Assembly: GCA_028819195.1 (NCBI GenBank)
Contig: JAPPMF010000004.1
Location: forward strand, 69,930 to 133,929
Direction: 5' to 3'
Length of the DNA stretch: 64,000 nt
From: Bin55 sp028819195
GTDB lineage: Bacteria; Pseudomonadota; Gammaproteobacteria; Pseudomonadales; Azotimanducaceae
Position numbers and translations under genes: made by a program
In this document: piece by piece, positions 1 to 8,557 of the stretch
Position numbering within the stretch: the stretch's first letter is position 1
Layout: every line of letters starts with the position of its first letter
The notes under the pieces: generated by a model
Database searches by the model: none
Told to the model about the DNA's origin: nothing
What the model saw: the letters and a program-made list of their open reading frames with translations, nothing else

Positions 1-611
1 CGGTTGATGCCTATGGTCACATCGACGATAGACCATTTGGGGGTGGACCCGGAATGGTCATGATGGCTGAACCGTTAGCACAGTGTGTCAAGCAAGCCAC
101 GTCGAGTTTAAACACCGATTCTTTACAAACGATTTACTTGACTCCACAAGGTGAGAAATTTAATCACGACATGGCGCAAGAATTTGTTTCCTACGATTCG
201 CTTTTACTTGTAGCTGGGCGGTACGAAGGAGTCGATCAACGGTTTGTTGACAAGTATGTCGATCGTGAAGTATCCATCGGCGATTTTGTGTTGAGTGGTG
301 GCGAGTATGCGGCTTTAGTCATACTTGATGCTGTGGGCAGACTGCTCACAGGCACTTTAAACAATCCCGAGTCGATCGCAACCGAGTCATTTAATGACGG
401 ACTATTGGATTATCCACAGTACACCCGACCGCGTGAGTTCGAGGGACTAGAAGTTCCGGAAGTTTTGCTGTCTGGCGATCATCAAGCGGTAGATCAATGG
501 CGACTTCGAACCGCGATGGAACGGACGTTGGAACGACGTCCTGAATTACTGTTAAATCGGAATTGGACGTCTCCACAACGAGAAGTCTTTAAGTCTATTA
601 AAACAAATTAG
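1..611 (+). CDS. trmD: tRNA (guanine-N1-)-methyltransferase TrmD, 5' end outside window
   Basis: TrmD uses S-adenosylmethionine to methylate N1 of G37 in tRNAs, which prevents +1 frameshifting. The reading frame is open from base 3 and enters mid-protein with the family motif DDRPFGGGPGMVMM. It continues through AGRYEGVDQRFVD and the knot segment SIGDFVLSGGEYAAL, both typical of the SPOUT trefoil-knot fold. The C-terminal part with GDH and RPELL is complete. Roughly the first 45 residues lie upstream of the window, judging from the family's usual length of about 250. An ATG at base 54 is internal and should not be taken as the start. rplS follows after 38 bases, which is the usual rpsP-rimM-trmD-rplS order. 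Confidence 0.96.
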   Translation, partial: VDAYGHIDDRPFGGGPGMVMMAEPLAQCVKQATSSLNTDSLQTIYLTPQGEKFNHDMAQEFVSYDSLLLVAGRYEGVDQRFVDKYVDREVSIGDFVLSGGEYAALVILDAVGRLLTGTLNNPESIATESFNDGLLDYPQYTRPREFEGLEVPEVLLSGDHQAVDQWRLRTAMERTLERRPELLLNRNWTSPQREVFKSIKTN

Positions 612-649
612 GTACAAGATGTATCTTGCAACATATTGGAGAACGCCTC

Positions 650-1000
650 ATGCGAAATAATAAAATCATAGAACGAATCGAAAACGCCCAGATGAAGGAT
701 TCGGTTCCTGAATTTCGCGCAGGAGATACCGTCACTGTTCAAGTAGTCGTGCGTGAAGGTTCGCGCGATCGATTACAAGCATTCGAAGGTGTTGTAATTG
801 GCAAACGTAATCGTGGCTTGAATTCTTCGTTTACCGTTCGAAAAATTTCGCATGGGGTGGGAGTCGAACGAACCTTTCAAACACATAGTCCGACGATCGA
901 TTCGATTAAAGTCGTTCGCCGCGGCGATGTTCGGAAAGCGAAATTGTACTATTTACGTGAACGTTCTGGGCGGTCTGCTCGTATCAAAGAAAAGGTTTAG
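650..1000 (+). CDS. rplS: 50S ribosomal protein L19
   Basis: L19 is a large-subunit ribosomal protein located near the 30S-50S interface. The 116-residue product matches the family along its whole length, for example FRAGDTVTVQVVVREG, LQAFEGVVIGKRNRGLNS, RTFQTHSPTIDSIKVVRRG and the C-terminal KLYYLRERSGRSARIKE. I chose the ATG at 650 because the protein then starts MRNNKIIERIE, in register with other L19 proteins, and because GGAG at 638-641 sits 8 bases upstream. A TTG at 626 would add eight residues that do not fit the family. It lies directly behind trmD, as in most proteobacteria. Confidence 0.97.
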   Translation: MRNNKIIERIENAQMKDSVPEFRAGDTVTVQVVVREGSRDRLQAFEGVVIGKRNRGLNSSFTVRKISHGVGVERTFQTHSPTIDSIKVVRRGDVRKAKLYYLRERSGRSARIKEKV

Positions 1001-1016
1001 ATAGAGCAACAACCAC

Positions 1017-1928
1017 TTGTCAAACGGTACAACAACTGAACTGAACGAGGTGCCGCGCGAAATCAATCAGTACATAAACGATATTTGGCTAGAAAAAGGG
1101 TTATCCCAAAATACGTGCGATGCTTATCGACGAGATTTATTACAGTTTGTAGGTTGGACTAAAGACAATATTCAGAACACCCGTGAGTCGACTGTCTTAG
1201 GATTTCTAGCCTACAAACAAGCTGAAGGACTAACAACTAGGTCTACTGCAAGAATGCTATCGACGCTTCGCGGTTATTTCAAGTATGCGATCGAACGTGA
1301 ATTGATGCAAGTCGATCCATGTGCAAATATAAGTAACCCCCGTTTAGGGAGATACTTGCCTCAGGTTTTATCTGAAACTGACGTCGAAAAGCTACTGCAG
1401 GCACCAGATCCGAAAAAGAGTGATACCGAATTCCGAGATCGCGTCATACTAGAATTAATGTACGCGACCGGGTTACGAGTTAGCGAAGTTGTTGAATTAC
1501 CATTGACGTTCATCAACTTAAAACAAGGAATGCTTCGTGTGTTAGGAAAAGGTAATCGAGAGCGGATCGTACCGATTGGAGAACACGCTCTTCATTGGTT
1601 AGAAAAGTATCTTATAAACGTGAGAGAAAATATTATCAAAACCAAGAGTTGTAAAGAATTGTTTCCTAGTAACCGCGGTCAAGCGATGTGCCGGCAAACA
1701 CTGTGGCACGCGATAAAAAGATATGCCTTACGAGCTGGGATCATGAAGCCGATTTCTGCCCATTCATTGCGACATGCGTTCGCCACTCATTTAGTGAATC
1801 ATGGAGCTGATTTACGTACTGTTCAGGTCATGTTAGGTCACGCTTCACTATCAACCACACAAATTTACACACATGTTGCTGCCCAAAGATTGAAGGATCT
1901 ACATGCACAACACCACCCACGAGGTTAA
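1017..1928 (+). CDS. xerD: Site-specific tyrosine recombinase XerD
   Basis: XerD works with XerC at dif to resolve chromosome dimers, under control of FtsK. The 303-residue protein has an N-terminal SAM-like core-binding domain (about residues 14-100) and a C-terminal catalytic domain. The catalytic set is visible: Arg in ATGLRVSEVVEL, Lys in GKGNRERIVPIG, His and Arg in HSLRHAFATHLV, His in MLGHASLSTTQIY, and the nucleophilic Tyr in that last motif. The start is TTG at 1017, with only a weak ribosome binding site, and a GTG at 1050 is a possible alternative. Position directly before dsbC and recJ favours XerD over XerC. Confidence 0.93.
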   Translation: MSNGTTTELNEVPREINQYINDIWLEKGLSQNTCDAYRRDLLQFVGWTKDNIQNTRESTVLGFLAYKQAEGLTTRSTARMLSTLRGYFKYAIERELMQVDPCANISNPRLGRYLPQVLSETDVEKLLQAPDPKKSDTEFRDRVILELMYATGLRVSEVVELPLTFINLKQGMLRVLGKGNRERIVPIGEHALHWLEKYLINVRENIIKTKSCKELFPSNRGQAMCRQTLWHAIKRYALRAGIMKPISAHSLRHAFATHLVNHGADLRTVQVMLGHASLSTTQIYTHVAAQRLKDLHAQHHPRG

Positions 1929-1929
1929 C

Positions 1930-2739
1930 ATGAAAAAGTTGACGAAATTACACCAATTTGTTTGTATTGCTACACTACTCACAGTCTTTACGAGCTTGAC
2001 CAGCGCTCAGGAAGAGAGCGCTGAAAGCGATACGACTGAGATTCCGACTTATGAATTCGAAATCGAGAAGGGCATTGACGAAAGTGTTAGTTCGAGTATT
2101 GTGGCAACACTAAATCGAACAGGAACCTTGATTCATTCTCTTGAATCGACTCCTATTCAAGATCTGTACCTAGTGAGAACTCAGCGAGATGACTTTCTGT
2201 ATATTTCAGCAGACGGCCGGTACCTTCTTATAGGCGATCTCTACGAGCAACGGACCGACAGTTTTGCCAATCTCACAGAAGAACGGCGACAAGAAATTTG
2301 GAAAGAGAGTCTAGCGTTAGCTAAAACTATTGATTTTGCGCCTGAAGAAGGAGATATTGAGTACGTTGTGCACGTATTCACGGATATATCCTGTGGCTAT
2401 TGTCGGCAACTTCATCGCAACATGGATTTGTATAACGAACTCGGTATCGAAATCAGATATCTAGCGTATCCACGCGCGGGTAAGGGCTCGGAAGCATACC
2501 AACAAATGGTTTCAGCTTGGTGTTCGGATGATCCAAAGGCAGCTATGACTGTTCTGAAAAACGGAGGTACCATCGACGCAAAGGAATGTGAAAACACCAT
2601 CGATGAGCAGATGATACTAGCACAAAAAATGGGTTTGCGCGGAACGCCAATGTTAGTGTTACCTTCCGGTCAAACAATTCCGGGTGCGGTTGGTCCTGAG
2701 GAACTATTGAGCGTATTACAACAGTCTGAAGATTCGTGA
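1930..2739 (+). CDS. dsbC: Periplasmic disulfide isomerase DsbC
   Basis: DsbC shuffles wrongly formed disulfides in periplasmic proteins. The 269-residue product has a signal peptide (Lys-rich start, hydrophobic core, cleavage probably after about residue 26 in SLTSAQ). An N-terminal dimerisation-like region follows, then a thioredoxin fold with the CGYC active site at residues 155-158 and a cis-proline segment RGTPML. The ATG at 1930 comes one base after the xerD stop and has GAGG at 1921-1924 upstream. An in-frame ATG at 1903 inside xerD would put ten extra residues before the signal peptide and is less likely. The order xerD-dsbC-recJ is standard in gammaproteobacteria. Confidence 0.93.
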   Translation: MKKLTKLHQFVCIATLLTVFTSLTSAQEESAESDTTEIPTYEFEIEKGIDESVSSSIVATLNRTGTLIHSLESTPIQDLYLVRTQRDDFLYISADGRYLLIGDLYEQRTDSFANLTEERRQEIWKESLALAKTIDFAPEEGDIEYVVHVFTDISCGYCRQLHRNMDLYNELGIEIRYLAYPRAGKGSEAYQQMVSAWCSDDPKAAMTVLKNGGTIDAKECENTIDEQMILAQKMGLRGTPMLVLPSGQTIPGAVGPEELLSVLQQSEDS

Positions 2740-2827
2740 AAGAGTTCTTGGGAATTCTACATTGAGATTTTCCCATCACAGAGAGTGCGGTATTCACAAG
2801 TACATTCGAAACGTTTAGGGTAACTGT

Positions 2828-4567
2828 TTGACGTCGCAATTTTCCCAATTCACCACAAGAACCTTACCCGAACAATGGTCCACGTTGATAGAAGAGTTGC
2901 AGGTACCACCACTCATTGCAAGAGTTTTAGCGGCGCGTGGTGTCAAGTCGTCGGCTGATTTAGTTACTCCCAAAAGTTCGTTGCTGCCGCCCGATCAGTT
3001 ACCGGACATTAAACGTGCGGCTGCACGTTTAGTTCATGCCATACTGCATGACGAACACATTTTGATCGCGGGAGATTTCGATGCTGACGGTGCAACAGCG
3101 GCAGTTCTTTCTGTCGATTGCCTGAAACGTTTCGGTGCACAAAAAGTAAGTTTTGCTGTTCCTAATCGGTTTGAGTTCGGTTATGGACTGAGCAAAAACT
3201 TTGTGAGCCAATTACTCCAGCATAAACCACAGGTAATTGTTACTGTCGATAACGGCATTAGTTCTGTTGATGGGGTACGTACGGCCCGAAAGGCAGGAGT
3301 CGATGTGATCATAACCGATCATCATATACCGCCGACTATACTTCCCCAAGCTCACGCTATCGTTAATCCCAAAATGCCAGGTTGTAATTTTGCAAGTGAA
3401 CCCGCTGGAGTAGGAGTGGTTTTCTACTTAATGATAGAGGTACGACGTCAGTTACGAGCTATCGGACACTTTCAAGATCGTGGTATCAAAGAACCAAACC
3501 TGATGTCGTGTGTTGATTTGGTCGCGATTGGTACCGTAGCTGACATGGTCCCACTAGACTTTAATAATCGTCTACTTGTTAGACTTGGATTGGAGGTTAT
3601 TAGGCGGAATAAAGTACGACCGGGTCTACAGGTATTAATCGATCAATGTAACTTACAACGTGATGAGATAAGCGAGGAAGAAATTGCTTTTCGGCTCGCT
3701 CCTCGACTAAATGCAGCTGGTCGTCTTGAAGATATGACTGCAGGGATTCGAGGACTGCTGGCTTCCGATTATGAAATTGCTGAAAAATACATCTCACACT
3801 TGCGCAGTTTGAATGAAGAACGGCAAGATTTACAAGAGGAATCAATCAAAAAAGCGGTTCAGTTGGTAAGTGACTCAGCTGAAAAGGCGCGCGGTTTTGT
3901 CTTCTACCATAGGAGCTTTCATGAAGGAATCGTAGGGTTAGTAGCTGGGCATATCTGCCGTCAGTATCATCGACCGACGATCATTTTTGCTGATAGCTTA
4001 GGAACCTCATCGAACTTATTGAAAGGTTCAGGTCGTAGTACCAACGATATACACATGCGTGATTTATTGGCAGGCATCGACGCGAAGTATCCTAATTTAA
4101 TCTGCGGTTTTGGTGGCCACGCTGCAGCTGCAGGATTGACGATTCACGAAGATAGTTTTGCTCGATTTAAGACGATCTTTCACAAAGTCTTAGCCGAACA
4201 GGTACCGATGAAAAATTTGAATCGGACTGAAATCACCGACGGCGAACTGGAATCCAAAGAGTTCACATGTGATTTTGTGAGAACGTTACTTTCGTATGGC
4301 CCTTGGGGGATGGAATTCCCTCGGCCAATATTTCATGGAGAGTTTAAGGTACTAAGTCAACAGCATATCAAAGATGGCAAACATCTAAAATTAGTCGTTA
4401 CAAAGGATCAACAAGTTTTGGATGCGATTGCGTTTTCCGAATCACGCCGAGTCGACACAAGTGTTACATTTTCTTATCACCCGGCGATCAATACTTACAA
4501 CCAAACGCCGACGGTGCAGTTAATAATCCAATCGATAACGCCTTCGTCGTTTGTACCTGAACATTAA
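2828..4567 (+). CDS. recJ: Single-strand-specific 5'-3' exonuclease RecJ
   Basis: RecJ degrades single-stranded DNA 5' to 3' in RecF-pathway recombination, mismatch repair and base excision repair. The 579-residue product has the usual RecJ length. The DHH-superfamily motifs appear in order: GDFDADGATAA (motif I), VTVDNGISS (II), IITDHHIPP (III, the DHH motif) and DLVAIGTVADMVPL (IV). The DHHA1 domain contains GFGGHAAAAGLTI, and an OB-fold-like C-terminal segment follows. The start is TTG at 2828 with AGGG at 2817-2820 seven bases upstream. The 88 bases between dsbC and recJ show no clear terminator. Confidence 0.96.
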   Translation: MTSQFSQFTTRTLPEQWSTLIEELQVPPLIARVLAARGVKSSADLVTPKSSLLPPDQLPDIKRAAARLVHAILHDEHILIAGDFDADGATAAVLSVDCLKRFGAQKVSFAVPNRFEFGYGLSKNFVSQLLQHKPQVIVTVDNGISSVDGVRTARKAGVDVIITDHHIPPTILPQAHAIVNPKMPGCNFASEPAGVGVVFYLMIEVRRQLRAIGHFQDRGIKEPNLMSCVDLVAIGTVADMVPLDFNNRLLVRLGLEVIRRNKVRPGLQVLIDQCNLQRDEISEEEIAFRLAPRLNAAGRLEDMTAGIRGLLASDYEIAEKYISHLRSLNEERQDLQEESIKKAVQLVSDSAEKARGFVFYHRSFHEGIVGLVAGHICRQYHRPTIIFADSLGTSSNLLKGSGRSTNDIHMRDLLAGIDAKYPNLICGFGGHAAAAGLTIHEDSFARFKTIFHKVLAEQVPMKNLNRTEITDGELESKEFTCDFVRTLLSYGPWGMEFPRPIFHGEFKVLSQQHIKDGKHLKLVVTKDQQVLDAIAFSESRRVDTSVTFSYHPAINTYNQTPTVQLIIQSITPSSFVPEH

Positions 4568-4599
4568 TTTGACCACTTAGACTAAAGGTAACCAAGTTT

Positions 4600-5698
4600 A
4601 TGGCTGAGATTACCGCTTTACGCGAACTCATTAAAGAACTCCACACGCGAACAGTTGCTCTTAGGAACTCTCTTTGACATTGATAGTAAGAAAGAACGTT
4701 TAGAGGAACTCAACTTAATCCTCGCAGAATCCGAAACTTGGTCAGATTCCAATCGATCAGAAACATTGTCTAGAGAACAGTCTTCATTGGCGTCAACCAT
4801 TGGTGTGGTAGAACGCGTTTCAAGTTTGCTTGAGGACGCCGATGACTTGCTAGTTTTAGCAGTCGAAGAAAACGAGCATGAAATTCTCGATGAAATCGAA
4901 TCGATGCTAAACATAGTACAGCAAGACCTTAAGCCCGTGGAATTCAAAACCATGTTTTCGCATGAGTTAGATCCTCTCAACGCTTACGTTGACATTCAGT
5001 TTGGTGCGGGGGGTACCGAGTCACAAGATTGGGCAAATATGCTGTTAAGAATGTACTTGCTTTGGGGTGAGAAAAACAATTTCGATTGCCGCATCACAGC
5101 TTTATCTGAAGGGGAAATCGCTGGTATTCGAAATGCCACCATTCAGGTTATCGGTGACTATGCGTTCGGTTGGTTGAGAACTGAGACCGGGATTCATCGG
5201 TTAGTTCGAAATTCACCTTTTGACTCCAATCATCGACGACACACGTCGTTTGCGTCTCTTTATGTATATGCAGAAATCGATGACGACATTGAGGTCGAAA
5301 TTAAACCGGATGAAGTTCGTACTGACACTTATCGAGCTAGTGGGGCAGGGGGACAGCATGTTAATCAAACCGACTCAGCGGTGAGACTGACTCACATTCC
5401 TACGAACACGGTGGTTCAGTGTCAAAGTGAACGTTCGCAGCATCGGAATCGCGAGCAAGCGTGGCGGCAATTACGCGCGAAACTCTATCACTTAGCTTTA
5501 CAAAAAGAGATCGAAGCGAAGCAAGCTCTAGAATCCACTAAACCCAATATCGGTTTTGGGAGTCAAATTCGGTCTTATGTATTGGATCAATCCCGCGTTA
5601 AAGATCATCGTACTGGACATGAACGAACCGATCCCACAAGAGTGCTGGATGGAGACATTGGGTCATTTATGGAAGTGAGCTTAATCAAAGGTGTGTAG
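4600..5698 (+). CDS. prfB: Peptide chain release factor 2, expressed by programmed +1 frameshift
   Basis: RF2 releases peptides at UGA and UAA codons. The ATG at 4600 (AAAGG at 4584-4588) opens a 25-codon leader that ends in CTT TGA at 4672-4677. Skipping T4675 continues into the main frame at GAC 4676. The joined protein is 365 residues, the same as E. coli RF2, and the junction reads ALRNSL then DIDSKKERLEELN, in register with E. coli. The codon-recognition motif SPF is in RNSPFDSNHRRHTSF, and the catalytic GGQ is in RASGAGGQHVNQT. This is the classic autoregulated recoding and not a broken gene. The stop codon TAG shares its G with the GTG start of lysS. Confidence 0.96.
4660..4678 (+). 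promoter_or_regulatory. prfB +1 recoding site (CTT TGA C)
   Basis: The slippery CTT (4672-4674), the in-frame TGA (4675-4677) and the following C form the standard RF2 autoregulatory site. In E. coli a strong Shine-Dalgarno-like AGGGGG lies three bases upstream of CTT. Here the same slot reads AGGAAC (4663-4668), so only AGGA could pair with 16S rRNA. Spacing between that element and CTT is unchanged. Confidence 0.93.
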
Positions 5699-7182
5699 TG
5701 CAAGATCGTAAAGAAACTACGGTAAGACGACGGAAGTTGGATTCGTTACGCGAGAACGGCGAAGCCTATCCTAATGACTTTAAGCGACAACATGTAGCTG
5801 CTGAATTACAGCAAGCTTTCAGCACTGCTTCACAAGAGGAGTTAGCTAGTAATTTACATGAAACAGCGGTTGCCGGACGGGTACTGTTAAAACGCGAGTT
5901 AGGCAAGGCTAGTTTTTTAACGATTAAAGATCTCTCCGGTAAGATTCAGTGTTATCTTCGACAGGATTCATTAGGTACGGAAACCTATGAGCAGTTTGTG
6001 AACTTATGCGATATCGGCGATATTGTTGGAGTACGTGGACACCTCATGCGCACCCAAAAAGGGGAACTAACCGTTCACGGTTCGGATTTTCGAATTCTTG
6101 TGAAGTCTTTACAACCGTTTCCAGAAAAATTTCATGGGTTAGAGGATCAGGAAATCAGGTACCGTCAGCGATACGTCGATGTGATGGTAAACGACGAGTC
6201 AAGACGTGTCTTCGAAACACGGTCGCAGATTCTACAATTACTCCGGCACTTTTTTGATCGCAGAGGGTACATGGAAGTTGAAACGCCCATGATGCACGCT
6301 ATCCCCGGGGGTGCGACAGCTAAACCGTTCATCACTAGACACAATTCATTAAACATGGACTTGTACTTGCGAGTAGCACCGGAACTGTATCTGAAACGAT
6401 TGGTCATTGGCGGTTGGGAACGGGTCTATGAAATCAACCGAAATTTTCGTAACGAAGGATTGTCTACTCGTCACAATCCAGAGTTTACGATGCTAGAGTT
6501 TTACCAAGCCTACTCAACTTACGAGGATTTGATCAAGTTAACGACGACCTTGATGAATGAACTAGCTGAACAAGTACTCGGAACAAAAGATTTCAGCTAT
6601 GGAGATCACCAGATTTCTCTAAGTGACGAACCTCATGTAATACGCATGATAGACTCAGTCGCTGATGCGTTCGGCGTCCCACGTACCGACCGACTGTACG
6701 AAAAAAAGTATCTCCAAGAACTCGCTGCCAGTCGCGCTATTAATTTTTCACAGGATATGCAATGGGGAACCATGTTGAATGAGCTTTTTGAGTCGCTAGT
6801 CCAACCGACTTTGATTCAACCAACATTTGTTGTGGAATATCCAACGGAAATTTCACCGCTGGCAAGGCGAAGTGTGAATAATGAATGTGTTACGGACCGC
6901 TTTGAGTACTTCATCGCAGGACAAGAAATAGCTAATGGATTTTCAGAATTGAATGATCCAGACGACCAAGAGTCACGTTTTCGTTCACAAGTTGAACAAG
7001 CAAAACTCGGTGATGAAGAAGCGATGAGATTCGATCAAGATTTCATTACAGCGTTGCAGTACGGTTTACCGCCAACCGCTGGCGAAGGTATTGGGATTGA
7101 TCGCTTGGTCATGCTGTTAACCAACCGCACTTCGATTCGCGATGTACTGTTATTCCCACAGTTGAGACCTAAAGCGCAGTGA
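5698..7182 (+). CDS. lysS: Lysyl-tRNA synthetase, class II
   Basis: LysS charges tRNA-Lys. The 494-residue protein has an N-terminal OB-fold anticodon-binding domain (about residues 50-150) and a class II catalytic core. The core shows motif 1 around METPMMHAIPGGATAKPF, motif 2 in NRNFRNEGLSTRHNPEFTML and motif 3 in GEGIGIDRLVMLL. The segment RPKAQ closes the protein like RPVK of E. coli. The start is GTG at 5698, overlapping the prfB stop by one base, so translation is probably coupled. The N-terminal stretch LRENGEAYPNDFKRQH aligns with other LysS proteins. Confidence 0.97.
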   Translation: MQDRKETTVRRRKLDSLRENGEAYPNDFKRQHVAAELQQAFSTASQEELASNLHETAVAGRVLLKRELGKASFLTIKDLSGKIQCYLRQDSLGTETYEQFVNLCDIGDIVGVRGHLMRTQKGELTVHGSDFRILVKSLQPFPEKFHGLEDQEIRYRQRYVDVMVNDESRRVFETRSQILQLLRHFFDRRGYMEVETPMMHAIPGGATAKPFITRHNSLNMDLYLRVAPELYLKRLVIGGWERVYEINRNFRNEGLSTRHNPEFTMLEFYQAYSTYEDLIKLTTTLMNELAEQVLGTKDFSYGDHQISLSDEPHVIRMIDSVADAFGVPRTDRLYEKKYLQELAASRAINFSQDMQWGTMLNELFESLVQPTLIQPTFVVEYPTEISPLARRSVNNECVTDRFEYFIAGQEIANGFSELNDPDDQESRFRSQVEQAKLGDEEAMRFDQDFITALQYGLPPTAGEGIGIDRLVMLLTNRTSIRDVLLFPQLRPKAQ

Positions 7183-7892
7183 GTACTACTCTCAAACGAG
7201 TTAGACTCGAAGAGTCTTGGAAACAAGCGTTGGAGTCTGAGTTTACTGCCTCCTATATGACTCGGCTACGCAAATTTTTGCTCGACGAAGCCAGCGCAGG
7301 TAAAAAGATTTATCCACCGTTCGCTAATCTATTCACGGCACTCGATTTATGTCCTGTTCAATCAGTGCGCGTCGTCATTATCGGGCAAGACCCGTATCAC
7401 CGACCTAACCAAGCACATGGATTATGTTTCAGTGTACAACCAGGTGTACCACCACCACCCTCGTTAGTCAACATCTTGAAAGAGGTGCAACAAGATTTGC
7501 AAAACGGGAATACTCAATCGCGATCGATCATCGAAACTAAAGGTTGTTTGAGTGGTTGGGCGGAGCAAGGCGTTTTGTTGTTGAATTCCGTTCTCACAGT
7601 CATAGAGGGTCGCCCTGGAGCACATCAAGGGTACGGTTGGGAACGCTTCACAGATCGAGTAGTTGATGTGGTAAATCAACAATGTGAAAATGTTGTCTTT
7701 ATGCTCTGGGGAAGACCCGCGCAAAAAAAGGGTGAGTTGGTCGATGATAACAAGCACTTGATTCTCAAAGCCGCACACCCATCGCCACTTTCAGCCGAAC
7801 GAGGATTTATTGGCTGTCGACACTTTTCACAAGCTAATCAATATTTAACTGAGCACGGACACGAGCCAATAGACTGGTTTCGAGTGATTTAA
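7179..7892 (+). CDS. ung: Uracil-DNA glycosylase, family 1
   Basis: Ung removes uracil from DNA and starts base excision repair. The 237-residue product carries the water-activating loop GQDPYHRPNQAHGLCFSV, a SGWAEQGVLLLN segment that contacts uracil, and the minor-groove intercalation loop HPSPLSAERGFIGCRHF with the catalytic His. The start is GTG at 7179, overlapping the lysS stop as GTGA. The neighbouring order lysS-ung means it probably sits at the end of the recJ-prfB-lysS transcript. Family 1 assignment is secure from the loops. Confidence 0.96.
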   Translation: MSTTLKRVRLEESWKQALESEFTASYMTRLRKFLLDEASAGKKIYPPFANLFTALDLCPVQSVRVVIIGQDPYHRPNQAHGLCFSVQPGVPPPPSLVNILKEVQQDLQNGNTQSRSIIETKGCLSGWAEQGVLLLNSVLTVIEGRPGAHQGYGWERFTDRVVDVVNQQCENVVFMLWGRPAQKKGELVDDNKHLILKAAHPSPLSAERGFIGCRHFSQANQYLTEHGHEPIDWFRVI

Positions 7893-7905
7893 TCTAGGAG
7901 GAACT

Positions 7906-8520
7906 TTGAGTCAATATTTTGAGATTCACGCCCAGAATCCACAACTTCGACTTCTGAAACAGGCGGCCGACATCGTCAAAAATGGCGGTATAGTAGTGTA
8001 CCCGACGGACTCGTCGTATGCCATTGGTTGTGGTTTAACCAACAATACTTCTCTGGAGCGAATTCGAAAAATTCGCCGATTATCGGCAAATCATTTGTTT
8101 GCGATCATTTGCAAAGATTTATCTGAGCTCTCGAACTACTCGAATGTCACGAATACGCACTATCGACTCATACGACGACACACGCCTGGACCATTTACGT
8201 TTATTCTTAAGGCTTCTAGAGATGTCCCTCGCCGAGTGGTTGGCACAAAGCGACGCGAAATAGGATTACGAATTCCTGACTGCCGGATTGTTATGTGCTT
8301 GCTAGCTGAACTCAATGAACCGATACTGTCAACATCGTTAGTGTTACCAGACACCGATGAAGTTCTGGTAGAACCGCAAAAGATGCGTCAATTACTAGAA
8401 CATGAAGTAGATGTCATTTTGGACGGGGGAGTAATTGGGGAAGGGCAGACTACTCTGGTGAACCTAACTCAAGATGTACCGGTAATTGCCCGGCAGGGTA
8501 TTGGCAAACTATTGGTGTAG
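7906..8520 (+). CDS. yciO: YciO, YrdC/Sua5-domain protein
   Basis: The 204-residue protein is a stand-alone YrdC-fold protein close to E. coli YciO, as shown by the shared start SQYFEIHAQNPQLRLL, VVYPTDSSYAIGC, TPGPFTFILKASRDVPRR and LSTSLVLP. TsaC/Sua5 relatives make threonylcarbamoyl-AMP for t6A tRNA modification. YciO itself has a less certain role and probably is not the main t6A enzyme. The start is TTG at 7906 with a full AGGAGG at 7896-7901, only four bases upstream. It precedes trpS-scpAB-rluB as in many gammaproteobacteria. Confidence 0.9.
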   Translation: MSQYFEIHAQNPQLRLLKQAADIVKNGGIVVYPTDSSYAIGCGLTNNTSLERIRKIRRLSANHLFAIICKDLSELSNYSNVTNTHYRLIRRHTPGPFTFILKASRDVPRRVVGTKRREIGLRIPDCRIVMCLLAELNEPILSTSLVLPDTDEVLVEPQKMRQLLEHEVDVILDGGVIGEGQTTLVNLTQDVPVIARQGIGKLLV

Positions 8521-8557
8521 ACGGTAGAGTGCAAGTGTTGCTTGGTAGGGAAGAGCA

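Noticed and set aside
4600..4677. prfB read as a pseudogene or sequencing error because of the in-frame TGA
   Set aside because: CTT TGA C and the in-register fusion match the known RF2 recoding, and the total length is the expected 365 residues.
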